Assembly: GCA_001725945.1 (NCBI GenBank)
Contig: LRMT01000031.1
Coordinates: 1 to 34,281 of the forward strand
Length of the DNA stretch: 34,281 bases
Source of the DNA: Cupriavidus sp. UYMMa02A
GTDB lineage: Bacteria; Pseudomonadota; Gammaproteobacteria; Burkholderiales; Burkholderiaceae
Direction: 5' to 3'
The position numbers and the translations under genes were made by a program. Positions 26,413-34,281 of the stretch are shown piece after piece (positions within the stretch are counted from its first letter, which is position 1; every line of letters starts with the position of its first letter). The notes below the pieces were generated by a model that ran no database searches, was not told the origin of the DNA, and was given only the letters and a program-made list of their open reading frames with translations.

Positions 26413-26837
26413 ATGGTCAGACAACTTGCCGTGATGACGTTGCTGCTGGCCGCCAGCGGCCTGGCGCAGGCAGTCACCAAATGCCAGAGCGGCAACGAAA
26501 CGCTCTACACCTCGAAATCGTGCCCGGCTGGCTACCGCAACGTCACTGGCACGATGCGCTCGCATGTGCATACGATTCCGGGCCTCGCGAAGACGCACAA
26601 GTCCGCCCGGGCCGCGGCCCCGCTCGGCTTGCAGCCGGCAGCACTGCGTGAGGCGACTATGAAACCGACATGCGCCTGCAGAATGCATTCTGGAACCAGT
26701 GCCTGATCATCGATTACCGGATACGCGCGACGGAGCGCGCGATGCAGACCACCGAATACTGGAGCCGTGCCGACCGCTACCGCGAACACGCCGACGACTT
26801 GCGTGCGCTGCAGTACGGCATGGGTTGCCTGGGCTGA
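26413..26837 (+). CDS. Small secreted DUF4124-like protein (one frame break)
   Basis: About 141 residues with a clear Sec signal peptide (MVRQLAVMTLLLAASGLAQA). The start of the mature part, VTKCQSGNETLYTSKSCPAGYRN, resembles the DUF4124 pattern of a short beta domain with two Cys that may form a disulfide. The frame breaks near 26653 (one G missing); the continuation YETDMRLQNAFWNQCLIIDYRIRATERAMQ is helical and ends GMGCLG at TGA 26835-26837. GGAGG lies before ATG 26413. Probably periplasmic; function unknown. If the break is real, the protein ends early after 97 residues. Confidence 0.65.
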
Positions 26838-26910
26838 CAGCATTCGCACCGCGCCCTCGTGGAACGCGCGCTGCCGATTGATGCGACATACCTGCTTCAA
26901 AAGTGAAATC

Positions 26911-26933
26911 CCGCCCGAGGCCTGATCGGGCGG
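26911..26933 (+). terminator. GC-rich hairpin after the DUF4124-like gene
   Basis: Perfect 8-bp arms CCGCCCGA (26911-26918) and TCGGGCGG (26926-26933) around a 7-base loop, 73 bases after the stop codon. No T-run follows, so terminator function is only possible. Confidence 0.4.
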
Positions 26934-26974
26934 CGCCTGCTGCACCGCATTGCCTGACACATGGACTGGCCCGA

Positions 26975-26992
26975 CATGCCGCATGCGGCATG
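26975..26992. promoter_or_regulatory. 18-bp perfect palindrome upstream of the porin gene
   Basis: CATGCCGCATGCGGCATG is self-complementary over all 18 bases with no spacer. It lies about 110 bases upstream of the porin start, in the only intergenic space available for its promoter. It could be an operator for a dimeric regulator. Confidence 0.45.
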
Positions 26993-27103
26993 CGCGTGCC
27001 GATGCGCGATCTCCATGTGCGAAAACAGACGGTCATCGCAGACGATCTTCTGCGTCATAGCACCATTGACCGGTTTGCTGTCCCACATGACGAGGGCCCG
27101 AAC

Positions 27104-27807
27104 ATGAAGATCCGTCTAGCCTGCCTGGCCGCACTGTCGCTGCTGCCTGTCGCCGCCCATGCGCAAGCCAACGCCACGCGCTACGGCATCGCCGATGCCG
27201 GGGTCGAATACACCGCCAGCGCGGCTGCCACCGGCACGGGCAGCCACTACGTCATGCGCGAATACGCTGCCGACCTGTCGGCTTCGCGCTGGGGACTGCA
27301 CCATGGCAGTGAACCGGGCACCGGCCTGAAAGCGTTCATGGCGGTGGAAAACGGCAGCTACCCGGATGTCGGCAGCACCACACTGGCAAACCGCGCGAGC
27401 ATCGGCGCCGCCTATTCGCTCGGGCAGGCAAGGGCAATTGCCGGGTACCGCTGGTCCTACGACAGCTTCAATACCGTCGGACTGCGCACCAACCTGTACT
27501 GGCTTGGCATGCAGTACCAGGTCACGTCGGCCATCCAGGTCGGCGGCGCGGCCTACTACAACGATGCCCACAGCGGCGCCGGCGATCCATACAGCTTCAT
27601 GCTGACGGGGTCCTACGCGTACTCGAAACGCACCGACGTCTTTACGACACTCGGATTCGCCCGCAGCCGCAACAGTCCGGCCATGGGCCTGACGGGCTTC
27701 GGCCCGTCATTGAATCCATACGCGACCGCGCTGTCGGGCCCGACCGAGCAGATCGGGGCCCGGGACACCAGTTCGGCGCGGTGATCGGGCTGCGACACCG
27801 CTTCTGA
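27104..27807 (+). CDS. Short outer-membrane porin (internally reduced; one frame break)
   Basis: Gram-negative porin of the burkholderial type. A signal peptide (MKIRLACLAALSLLPVAAHAQA) is followed by the usual start YGIADAGVEYTA, then SASRWGLHHGSEPGTGLKAFMAVENGSY. The sequence then passes straight to the last third of a normal porin: ASIGAAYSLGQARAIAGYRW, LYWLGMQYQVTSAIQVGGAAYYN and YSFMLTGSYAYSKRTDVFTTLGFARS. About 110-150 central residues of the usual 16-strand barrel are absent, leaving about 234. One missing G in the G-run near 27755 restores the end FGAVIGLRHRF at TGA 27805-27807. It ends directly against the convergent acyl-CoA dehydrogenase. Whether so short a barrel is functional is uncertain. 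Confidence 0.75.
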
Positions 27808-28950
27808 TTACAGCTCGCGCGCGATCAGTTCCTTCATGATCTCGTTCGATCCGCCGAAGATCTTGCTCACGCGTGCGTTCACGTACATCCGCGCGATCGG
27901 ATACTCCATCATGTAGCCGTAGCCGCCATGCAGCTGCAGGCACTCGTCGATGATCTCGCAGGCGCGCTGCGTGCACCACCATTGGCCATGCGCGGTGCCG
28001 GGGTCGAGTTCGCCGCGCAGGACCTTGCCCATGCATTCGTTGACAAAGGTGCGCGCGATGGTGGCGTTGGTCTTGCACTCCGCCAGCTTGAAGCGCGTGT
28101 TCTGCATGTCGAGCAGCGGCGCACCGAACACCTTGCGGTTGCGCACGTATTCAACGGTCAGGCCGATCGCGCGCTCCATGGCGGCGAGCGCGCCGAGCGC
28201 GATGATCATGCGCTCCTGCGGCAATTGCTGCATCAGCTGGTAAAAGCCCTTGCCCTCTTCGGTGCCGAGCAGGTTCTCGCGCGGCACGCGCATGTCATCG
28301 AAGAACAGCTCGGCCGTGTCCTGGCCCTTCTGGCCGATCTTCTCCAGGATGCGGCCGCGGCGGAAGCCTGCTGGCCCTCGGTCTCGACCACGACGATCGA
28401 CACGCCGCGCGAACCGGCCTCCGGATCGGTCTTGCAGACGACCAGGATCAGGTTGGCGTGGTAGCCATTGGTGATGAAGGTCTTCGAACCGTTGATGACG
28501 TAGTGGTCGCCATCCTTGAGCGCACGCGTCTTGACGCTCTTCAGGTCCGAACCAGCGCCCGGCTCCGACATGGCGATCGCCGCGACCATCTCACCGCTCG
28601 CCATCTTCGGCAGCCACTTGCGCTTCTGCTCCTCGGTGCCATAGCGCAGGATGTAGTGCGCCACGATGCCGCAATGGACATTCGTGCCAAGCTGCTCACG
28701 CCGGCACGCGCCTGTTCGAGCGTGAGGATCGCCTCGTGCGCGAAGGTGCCGCCGCCGCCGCCGTATTCTTCGGGAATGCTCGCGCACAGCATGCCCAGCT
28801 CGCCGGCCTTGTACCAGACCTCGCGGTCAATATGCTGCTGCTTCCACCAACGCTCCTCGTTCGGCGCCAGCTCGCGCTCGACGAATTTGCGGATGGCATC
28901 CTGGAACGTCTCCAGTCGCCCGAGATCCAGGGCATCTGATTGTTATCCAT
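27808..28950 (-). CDS. Acyl-CoA dehydrogenase, long-chain/LCAD-like (three frame breaks)
   Basis: FAD enzyme that introduces an alpha,beta double bond into an acyl-CoA, about 381 residues. Motifs: GELGMLCASIPEEYGGGG, IAMSEPGAGSDLKSVKTRA (FAD/substrate contacts), HYVINGSKTFITNGYHANL, and C-terminal QLHGGYGYMMEYPIARMYVNARV and FGGSNEIMKELIAREL. The usual EGT catalytic Glu is replaced (FGGS), as in LCAD-like members where the base is the Glu of LPQER; LPQERMIIALGAL is present. Breaks near 28915, 28688 and 28367 need one base each. Start ATG 28950 has AAAGGA upstream. The gene lies 72 bases downstream of a Bug receptor in the same direction, so uptake and degradation of one acid may be linked. 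Confidence 0.87.
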
Positions 28951-28970
28951 GGTGCTTGTCCTTTCTTGAA

Positions 28971-29000
28971 CCTTGATGTGTCTTGATGTGTCTTGATGTG
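28971..29000 (+). repeat. Three-copy 10-bp tandem repeat
   Basis: The unit TCTTGATGTG occurs exactly at 28981-28990 and 28991-29000; 28971-28980 is a copy with one mismatch at its first base. It lies between the stop of the Bug receptor gene and the start of the acyl-CoA dehydrogenase, about 20 bases upstream of the latter's ribosome binding site on the minus strand. Confidence 0.8.
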
Positions 29001-29022
29001 GCCGGGGGCGCTGCGCGCGCAA

Positions 29023-30012
29023 TCAGTCGAGCGTCAGGTTGGCGAGGCGGATGGTGTCGCCCCAGCGCTTGAGCTCCGCGCTGACGAGCTCGGCGAACCT
29101 GGCCTGCGGCTCGCCGCCGGGAATGCCGCCCATGTCGCGGAATCGGCGCGCGACATCGGGGTCCTGCAGGACCTTGGCAAGACTTTCCTGCATCTTTGCG
29201 ATGACCTCGGGTGGCGCCTTGGCTGCGGCGAACACGCCGAGCCAGCCCTGCACAACGAAGTCGTTGACCCCGGCCTCGGCCATGGTCGGCACATCGGGCA
29301 CGTTGGCCTGGCGCTGGGCGCTGGTCACCGCCAGCGCGCGCAGCTTGCCGGCGCGGATCTGCGGCAGCGCCTGCGTCAGGTTGTCGAACATGAACGTCGT
29401 CTCGCCGGCAATCAGCGATGTCGTGGCCGGCGTGGAGCCCCGGTACGGCACGTGGATGGCGGACGTGCCGGTGCGCTGCGTGAACATCAGCGACGTCAGG
29501 TGCGTGGTCTGGCCGATGCCGGCCGACGCGTACGACAGCTTGCCCGGCTGCTTCCTCAGTTCGGCCACCAGGTCCGACACGGTCTTCACGGGCGACTGCG
29601 CATTCACCACCAGCACGTTCGGGAACGAGATCATGTCGGTGACCGGCACGAAATCCTGCGGCTTGTAGCTCAGCGTCTTGTAGGCCGTGTAGTTGATCGC
29701 GTGCGAGCCGGTATTGCCGACGAGCCAGGTGTAGCCGTCGGCCGGCGCGTGCACCAAGGCCTGCGTGCCGATGATGCCGCCCGAGCCGGCGCGGTTGTCG
29801 ACCACCACCGCTGGCCCAGCAGCGCCGACAGCTTCTGCGCAACGATGCGGGTCGGGATGTCGGTGGTGCCGCCGGGCGCGCCGCACGATGATCGTAACAG
29901 GCCGCGTCGGCCATGCCTGCGCGCCGGCCGGGCCGGCGAAGGTGGCGATACCTGCCGTGGCCAGCACGAGGCTCGCGCGGACGGCGAGCGCGTGGAACTG
30001 CCTGCGTTGCAT
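29023..30012 (-). CDS. Bug/TctC-family solute receptor with two compensating frame breaks
   Basis: Second orphan tripartite-tricarboxylate receptor, 329 residues. The N-terminus MQRRQFHALAVRASLVLATAG has a twin-Arg pair and may use Tat or Sec export; cleavage is likely after PAGAQA. Family segments: WPTRPVTIIV, VVVDNRAGSGGIIGTQALVHAPADGYT, LSYASAGIGQTTHLTSLMF, IHVPYRGSTPATTSLIAGETTFMFDN and GKLRALAVTSAQR. Between 29880 and 29810 the frame is shifted by two opposite breaks: in frame it reads RRARRHHRHPDPHRC, but the neighbouring frame gives APGGTTDIPTRIVAQKLSALLG, the expected family sequence. The gene therefore stays open but encodes about 24 wrong residues. It is divergent from the IclR gene and upstream of an acyl-CoA dehydrogenase. 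Confidence 0.85.
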   Translation of the reverse strand: MQRRQFHALAVRASLVLATAGIATFAGPAGAQAWPTRPVTIIVRRARRHHRHPDPHRCAEAVGAAGPAVVVDNRAGSGGIIGTQALVHAPADGYTWLVGNTGSHAINYTAYKTLSYKPQDFVPVTDMISFPNVLVVNAQSPVKTVSDLVAELRKQPGKLSYASAGIGQTTHLTSLMFTQRTGTSAIHVPYRGSTPATTSLIAGETTFMFDNLTQALPQIRAGKLRALAVTSAQRQANVPDVPTMAEAGVNDFVVQGWLGVFAAAKAPPEVIAKMQESLAKVLQDPDVARRFRDMGGIPGGEPQARFAELVSAELKRWGDTIRLANLTLD

Positions 30013-30142
30013 TTGTCTGTCTCCTGCGATGGTGATGGTGACTCGTTGTTCTTCTAGGCGGGAAGCGAAGGCAGGCCGTGCGCACTGCACTGCCCTTGGC
30101 ACTCGCTTCACGAGCTGGTCGTCTCGGCGCAATCAAACAAAA

Positions 30143-30292
30143 ATGAGACGACAGACTCGAAATACCTCCATTCTCAGCATTTCTTTGGTCATGATGTCCC
30201 AAAAACAAGATCTCATCAACTCGAAATTTATCTTGACCGGCTCATTTGCGGAAGGGAAAATGGAAGTTATGAGACAGCCGTGTCGAAATACC
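30143..30292. promoter_or_regulatory. Bipartite direct repeat, candidate IclR operator
   Basis: ATGAGAC-N7-TCGAAATACC occurs twice with identical spacing, at 30143-30166 and 30269-30292, 126 bases apart, in the region between the divergent Bug receptor and IclR genes. A partial third copy, ACTCGAAAT, lies at 30217-30225. Seventeen fixed bases with conserved spacing in an otherwise unrelated region point to a protein-binding site, most simply of the adjacent IclR regulator. Confidence 0.65.
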
Positions 30293-31125
30293 ACGACCCG
30301 AACATCCAGGGAGCACTCGACGTGATCGCTCAGCCACCCCAAGTCGCAAGCCGGCAGGACACTGAGCACGAGAGCCGCCTGGTGAGTGCGCTTGCGCGCG
30401 GCGTTGGCGTGCTTGGCTGCTTTTCGCCGTCGCTGCAGGAGCTGTCCGGCAAGGCGCTGATGGAAATGACCGGGCTGCCCAAGCCCACGCTGACCCGCAT
30501 GCTCGACACGCTGTGCGAACTGGGCCTGCTGCACTATTCCGAGCGGCTGTCCAAATATGTGCCGGGGCTCGGCCTGCTCAACCTCGCTGCGCCGGCGCTG
30601 GCCCGCATGACGGTGCGCCAGCTCGCGCGTCCGCTCATGGAGGAATTGGCCGAACACATCGGCGGCCAGGTGCAGCTTCTGGCCGGCATAGGCGACAACC
30701 TGACCTATGTCGAGGTGGTCCACGGCAGCGGCAGCCCGATCGTCCGGCCGGAAATCGGAACACACCTCTCGCTGTCGCGGACCGCGTCGGGCCGGGCTTT
30801 CGTGCTGCAGATGCCGGAGCCCGAACACGCCGCCTGGCTCGCCGATTTCACGCGCCGCAAGCCCGGACAGCGCGAATGGCTGGCGGGCCGGCTGGCCGAT
30901 GCCGCACGCGACCTGGAAACCCATGGCTTCTGCCGCGGCCATAGCGACCTGCACCGCGAGATCGAGACCATTGCCGTTCCCATGAGCCGGCGCCGCGACG
31001 GCGAGGCGCTGGTGTTCGGCGCCGCCGTGCCCGTGTTCAGCGTGCAAAGCAAGCGGCTTGTCGAAGACCTCGGTCCCAGGCTGCTTACGCTCGCGCGCAA
31101 CGTGGAAGCGTCACTGGGCACGTAG
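30280..31125 (+). CDS. IclR-family transcriptional regulator
   Basis: Intact regulator with an N-terminal winged helix (ESRLVSALARGVGVLGCFSPS, then LSGKALMEMTGLPKPTLTRMLDTLCELGLLHYS) and a C-terminal IclR effector domain (LARPLMEELAEHIGGQVQLL, YVEVVHG, LSLSRTASGRAFVL, HGFCRGHSDLHREIETIAVPM). IclR proteins often control catabolism of aromatic or organic acids, and this one lies between a receptor/dehydrogenase unit and a ligase/dehydrogenase unit. The open frame begins at GTG 30280, but GTG 30322 has a better ribosome site (GGGAG 8 bases upstream) and avoids the second operator repeat, which covers 30280; the shorter protein of 267 residues still contains the whole domain. Confidence 0.88.
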   Translation: MSKYHDPNIQGALDVIAQPPQVASRQDTEHESRLVSALARGVGVLGCFSPSLQELSGKALMEMTGLPKPTLTRMLDTLCELGLLHYSERLSKYVPGLGLLNLAAPALARMTVRQLARPLMEELAEHIGGQVQLLAGIGDNLTYVEVVHGSGSPIVRPEIGTHLSLSRTASGRAFVLQMPEPEHAAWLADFTRRKPGQREWLAGRLADAARDLETHGFCRGHSDLHREIETIAVPMSRRRDGEALVFGAAVPVFSVQSKRLVEDLGPRLLTLARNVEASLGT

Positions 31126-31189
31126 CGGCAGCAAAGGCAGCAAGGGCAGGCAGGAAGATTTCAGATTGATCAGGAGGAGAGGACCCGCC

Positions 31190-32772
31190 ATGACAACCAT
31201 GCACGACTGGGCCAAGCAACAGCCGCAGAAGCCGGCGCTGATCCAGACAGAGACCGGCCACACCATTACCTATGGCGAACTCGACGCGCGCGCACCCGTG
31301 CCGCGCACTGGCTGGTGTCGCGCGGGCTGGATACTGGCGACGGCATCGCTCTGCTGGTGGAAAACCACCCGGGGCTCATCGAACTGGCCATCGGCGCGCG
31401 GCGCGTCGGCCTGTACTACACGGCAATCAACACGCACCTCGCCCCCGCCGAAGCGGCCTATGTGCTCAAGGACTGCGGCGCCAGGCTGCTGGTGGTGTCG
31501 CCCGCCATGCTGCCGCTGGTGGAGGCCGTACGCGCCGCCGACGCGCACGCGCGCACGCTGGCTGTGTTCGTTCTGGCTGGCGCCGGGCAGTTGGCGGAAG
31601 GATTCGGCAACTACGAAGAGGCCATCGCGGCCTTCAGCACGGACGCCGCGCTGCCGCAGCGCCCCCTCGGCCGCGACATGCTGTATTCGTCCGGCACAAC
31701 GGGCCACCCCAAGGGCATCCGCCGACCGCTCGTCCCGTATGAAGACCGCGACAAGCCCGATGTGGAAGTCCAGGCGTGGCGCCGCGCGTTCGGTTTCGAC
31801 GAGAACACGGTGTACCTGTCGACGGCGCCGTTCTACCACGCCGCGCCGCTGCGCTACATCATGCGCACGCTCGACGTCGGCGGCACCTGCGTGGCAATGG
31901 CGAAGTACGACGCCGAAGCCGCGCTCGGCGCGATCGAACGCTACCGCATCACGCACAGCCAGTGGGTGCCGACCATGTTCGTGCGCCTGCTCAAGCTGCC
32001 CGACGAGACGCGCAGCCGATACGACCTCTCGTCGATGAAGATCGCCATCCACGCCGCCGCGCCGTGCCCGGTTCACATCAAGCAGGCCATGCTCGACTGG
32101 TGGGGCGACGTGCTGTACGAGTACTACGCCGGCTCGGAAGGTGCGGGCTCCACCGCCATCGGCCCGCTCGAATGGCGCAAGTATCCCGGCTCGGTGGGCC
32201 GCGCCTCGGCCGGCGTGATCCATATCGTCGACGATAACGGGGCCGAACTGCCGCCCAACGCGGTCGGCCTGGTGTACTTCTCGGGCGTGGCGACCTTCGC
32301 TTACCACAACGACCCCGAGAAGACGCGCTCAGCCTATAACGACAAGGGCTGGGCTACCTATGGCGATCTCGGCTACGTCAACGAGGAAGGCTACCTGTTC
32401 CTGAGCGACCGCCGCGCCGACCTGATCCTCTCGGGCGGCGTGAACCTCTATCCGCAGGAAATCGAAAGCGTGCTGATGGAGCATCCGGCCGTCGCCGACG
32501 CAGCCGTGATTGGCGTGCCCGACGCGGAATTGGGCGAGGTGCCCAAGGCCGTGGTCGAGCTGCGCGAGGGCACGCCTGCGCGGCCGGAACTGGCGCAGGA
32601 GATCGCCGACTTCTGCCAGGGCAAGCTGGGCCGCCTGAAGCTGCCGCGCACCATCGTCTTCAACGAGCCGTTGCCGCGCACGCCCACCGGGAAACTGCTG
32701 CGCCGCGAACTGAAAGACCGCCATCGCGCGCAGCCGGGCTCGGGCCATGCCGTGCGGACCGGACGCAGCTGA
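31190..32772 (+). CDS. AMP-dependent acyl/aryl-CoA ligase (one frame break)
   Basis: ANL-superfamily ligase that activates a carboxylic acid to its CoA thioester by way of an acyl-AMP, about 528 residues. Core motifs: MLYSSGTTGHPKGI (phosphate loop), APFYHAAPLRYIM, YEYYAGSEGAG (adenine region), YGDLGYVNEEGYLFLSDRRADLILSGGVNLYPQEIE (hinge) and PRTPTGKLLRREL (catalytic Lys). The frame breaks near 31292: YGELDARA is followed, after one missing base, by TRAAHWLVSRGLDTGD. ATG 31190 has AGGAGGAG upstream. It follows the IclR gene by 64 bases and precedes two acyl-CoA dehydrogenases, forming a CoA-dependent catabolic operon. The substrate class cannot be decided from motifs. Confidence 0.88.
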
Positions 32773-32879
32773 CCGGCCGTGCTGCATCCCCTTGGTGACC
32801 GCGCTCGACCAGGACGCGGGAAGCGCACAACAACATCACGCTGGCCATCTTCCAGGGCCGGTCGAGAAGGAGCTTTGCC

Positions 32880-34037
32880 TTGAATCACCTGCTAGACACA
32901 TTCCGGCTCGCCCGGCTTCCCGCCGAAGCCGAGGCGTTCCGGGCCGAAGTGAAGCAATTCCTTGCCGAGCATCAGCCGAAGGCGCCCGCCGAGCGCCGCG
33001 CACGCTCATGGATGGGCTTCGACGCGGACTTCAGCCGCCGCCTGGCTGCGCGCGGCTGGGTTGGCCTGACGCTGCCCGCCGCCGTTGGCGGTGCGGGCCT
33101 CGACACCTTCCGCCGCTTCGTGCTGGTGGAAGAGCTGCTGAGCGCCGGCGCGCCCGTCGCCGCGCATTGGATCGCCGACCGCCAGAGCGGTCCGCTGATC
33201 CTGCGCTACGGCAATGAACAGCAACGGCAGACCTACCTGCCGCGCATCTGCCGCGGCGAGGCATTCTTCTGCATCGGCATGAGCGAGCCCAACTCTGGCT
33301 CGGACCTCGCCAGCGTGCGCAGCCGCGCGACACGCACGGACAACGGCTGGCGCCTGAACGGCCAGAAGATCTGGACCACGAACGCCCACCACTGCCAGTA
33401 CATGATTGCGCTGGTGCGCACGTCGGGTGCGCCCGAGGACAAGCAGAAGGGCCTGTCCCAATTCATCATCGACCTGTCGCTGCCGGGCGTGACCATCCGC
33501 CCGATCCACGACCTGGCCGGCGACGCGCACTTCGCCGAAGTCGTCTTCGAAGACGTCGAACTGTCCGATGATGCGCTGATCGGCGCGGAAGGCAGTGGCT
33601 GGGAGCAGGTCAATGCCGAACTGGCGTTCGAGCGCAGCGGGCCGGAGCGGATCTACTCGAGCATCGTGCTGCTCGATCTGTGGGCGGACATCCTGCGCCG
33701 CCACGGCGCAACGCGCGAGCAATCGGCGGCGCTGGGGCGCTTCGTCACGCATATCGCCACGCTGCGCAATATGTCGGTGGCCGTGACGGCGAAGCTCGCG
33801 CGGCACGAGAGCCCGGTGGTCGAAGCCGCATTGGTGAAAGACCTCGGCACGGAAATCGAGCAGGCGATCCCGGCTTATGTCGAAGCGGCCATGTCGGCCG
33901 ACCCGGAAGCGCCGATCGATCCCGAGCTGTTGCGCACGGTGGCTTACCTCAGCCAGATCTCGCCGACCTTCTCGCTGCGCGGCGGCACGCGCGAAATCTT
34001 GCGCGGCATGATCGCGCGCGCGCTCGGCCTGCGCTAA
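32880..34037 (+). CDS. Acyl-CoA dehydrogenase
   Basis: Intact FAD-dependent dehydrogenase of 385 residues. FGFDAD-type N-domain sequence (SWMGFDADFSRRLAARGWVGLTLPAAVGGAGL) leads to IGMSEPNSGSDLASVRSRA and WRLNGQKIWTTNAHHCQYMIALVRT, then LAFERSGPERIYSS, and ends SLRGGTREILRGMIARALGL. The start is TTG 32880 with AAGGAG 7-8 bases upstream; no ATG gives the full N-domain. It shares the operon of the CoA ligase and is followed after 16 bases by a second dehydrogenase start. Paired dehydrogenases of this kind often form a heteromeric enzyme (a full-length and a divergent partner), for example in pimelate- or steroid-type acid degradation. Substrate unknown. Confidence 0.9.
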   Translation: MNHLLDTFRLARLPAEAEAFRAEVKQFLAEHQPKAPAERRARSWMGFDADFSRRLAARGWVGLTLPAAVGGAGLDTFRRFVLVEELLSAGAPVAAHWIADRQSGPLILRYGNEQQRQTYLPRICRGEAFFCIGMSEPNSGSDLASVRSRATRTDNGWRLNGQKIWTTNAHHCQYMIALVRTSGAPEDKQKGLSQFIIDLSLPGVTIRPIHDLAGDAHFAEVVFEDVELSDDALIGAEGSGWEQVNAELAFERSGPERIYSSIVLLDLWADILRRHGATREQSAALGRFVTHIATLRNMSVAVTAKLARHESPVVEAALVKDLGTEIEQAIPAYVEAAMSADPEAPIDPELLRTVAYLSQISPTFSLRGGTREILRGMIARALGLR

Positions 34038-34053
34038 TCAAGGAAGACCAGAC

Positions 34054-34281
34054 ATGTTTGTAGAAGCCATTGAAGCCATCCTGCAGGACCGGTTCACGCC
34101 GGCCGCCGTCCGCGCGATCGAGGCCGGCGGTGACGCCGGGCCGCGTGGAACGCGCTGGCCGAGGCCGGATTCCTGGAACTGCTCGCTGGCGAAGACACCG
34201 GCGGCGCGGGACTGACGCTGTCCGACCTGTTCCCCGGTACTGATCACGATCGGCCGCCACGCCGTGCCCGCGCCGGTCGCA
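34054..34281 (+). CDS. Second acyl-CoA dehydrogenase, N-terminal part (partial, two frame breaks)
   Basis: ATG 34054 begins MFVEAIEAILQDRFTPAAVRAIEAGG, then after a break near 34139 the sequence continues AWNALAEAGFLELLAGEDTGGAGLTLSDLFPV and, after a second break near 34232 (one extra C in a C-run), LITIGRHAVPAPVA up to the window edge. This is the N-terminal helical domain of a shorter, divergent acyl-CoA dehydrogenase, the usual partner of the gene before it. AGGAAG lies before the start. The catalytic parts are outside the window. Confidence 0.75.

Noticed and set aside
1..34281. CRISPR arrays, insertion sequences, tRNA or rRNA genes
   Set aside because: No regularly spaced repeats, transposase genes, terminal inverted repeats, tRNA cloverleaf signals or rRNA sequence were recognised.

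Overview
The window is GC-rich proteobacterial chromosome, most likely from Burkholderiaceae of the Cupriavidus/Ralstonia type. The signs are two tripartite-tricarboxylate (Bug/TctC) solute receptors without membrane partners, porins ending in IGLRHRF, an assimilatory nitrate operon built as transporter-nirB-nirD-flavoprotein-nasA, and a CsgG/DUF4810/DUF799 lipoprotein set. No tRNA, rRNA, insertion sequence, phage gene or CRISPR array was seen.

Layout. 1-5.4 kb: a gene tail, an FHA-containing class III nucleotide cyclase, an SDR oxidoreductase, an RhtA-type amino-acid exporter, a Bug receptor, and a GNAT acetyltransferase divergent from an HxlR regulator with a clear operator between them. 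5.4-14.1 kb: the nitrate/nitrite assimilation operon, preceded by a sigma54 promoter, NtrC-like dyads and an RNA leader with two identical AACGGC hexaloop hairpins, the second overlapping an intrinsic terminator (ANTAR-type antitermination). 14.5-16.3 kb: three lipoproteins. 16.3-21.7 kb, minus strand: a GGDEF protein, an MdtD-like drug exporter and a YncD/PqqU-like TonB receptor. 22-23.5 kb: a WrbA-like flavoprotein, then an AHSA1/SRPBCC-ArsR pair whose ribosome binding site lies inside a large inverted repeat. 23.7-27.8 kb: a bifunctional penicillin-binding protein, a small secreted DUF4124-like protein and an unusually short porin. 27.8-34.3 kb: a CoA-thioester catabolic locus (acyl-CoA dehydrogenase and Bug receptor on minus; IclR regulator, acyl-CoA ligase and two acyl-CoA dehydrogenases on plus), with a bipartite direct repeat in the divergent promoter region.

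Reading frames are broken about once per kilobase, in some 18 genes including essential-looking ones. Nearly all breaks are repaired by adding one G or C, and the protein on both sides is perfectly conserved in type. This looks like an unpolished sequence rather than gene decay, so I give reconstructed full-length spans and state where frames break.

The strongest regulatory signal is the nitrate operon leader: nitrogen limitation (sigma54/NtrC) would drive initiation, and nitrate sensed by a NasT/NasR-type ANTAR protein (not in this window) would permit read-through into the transporter, nitrite reductase and nitrate reductase genes.
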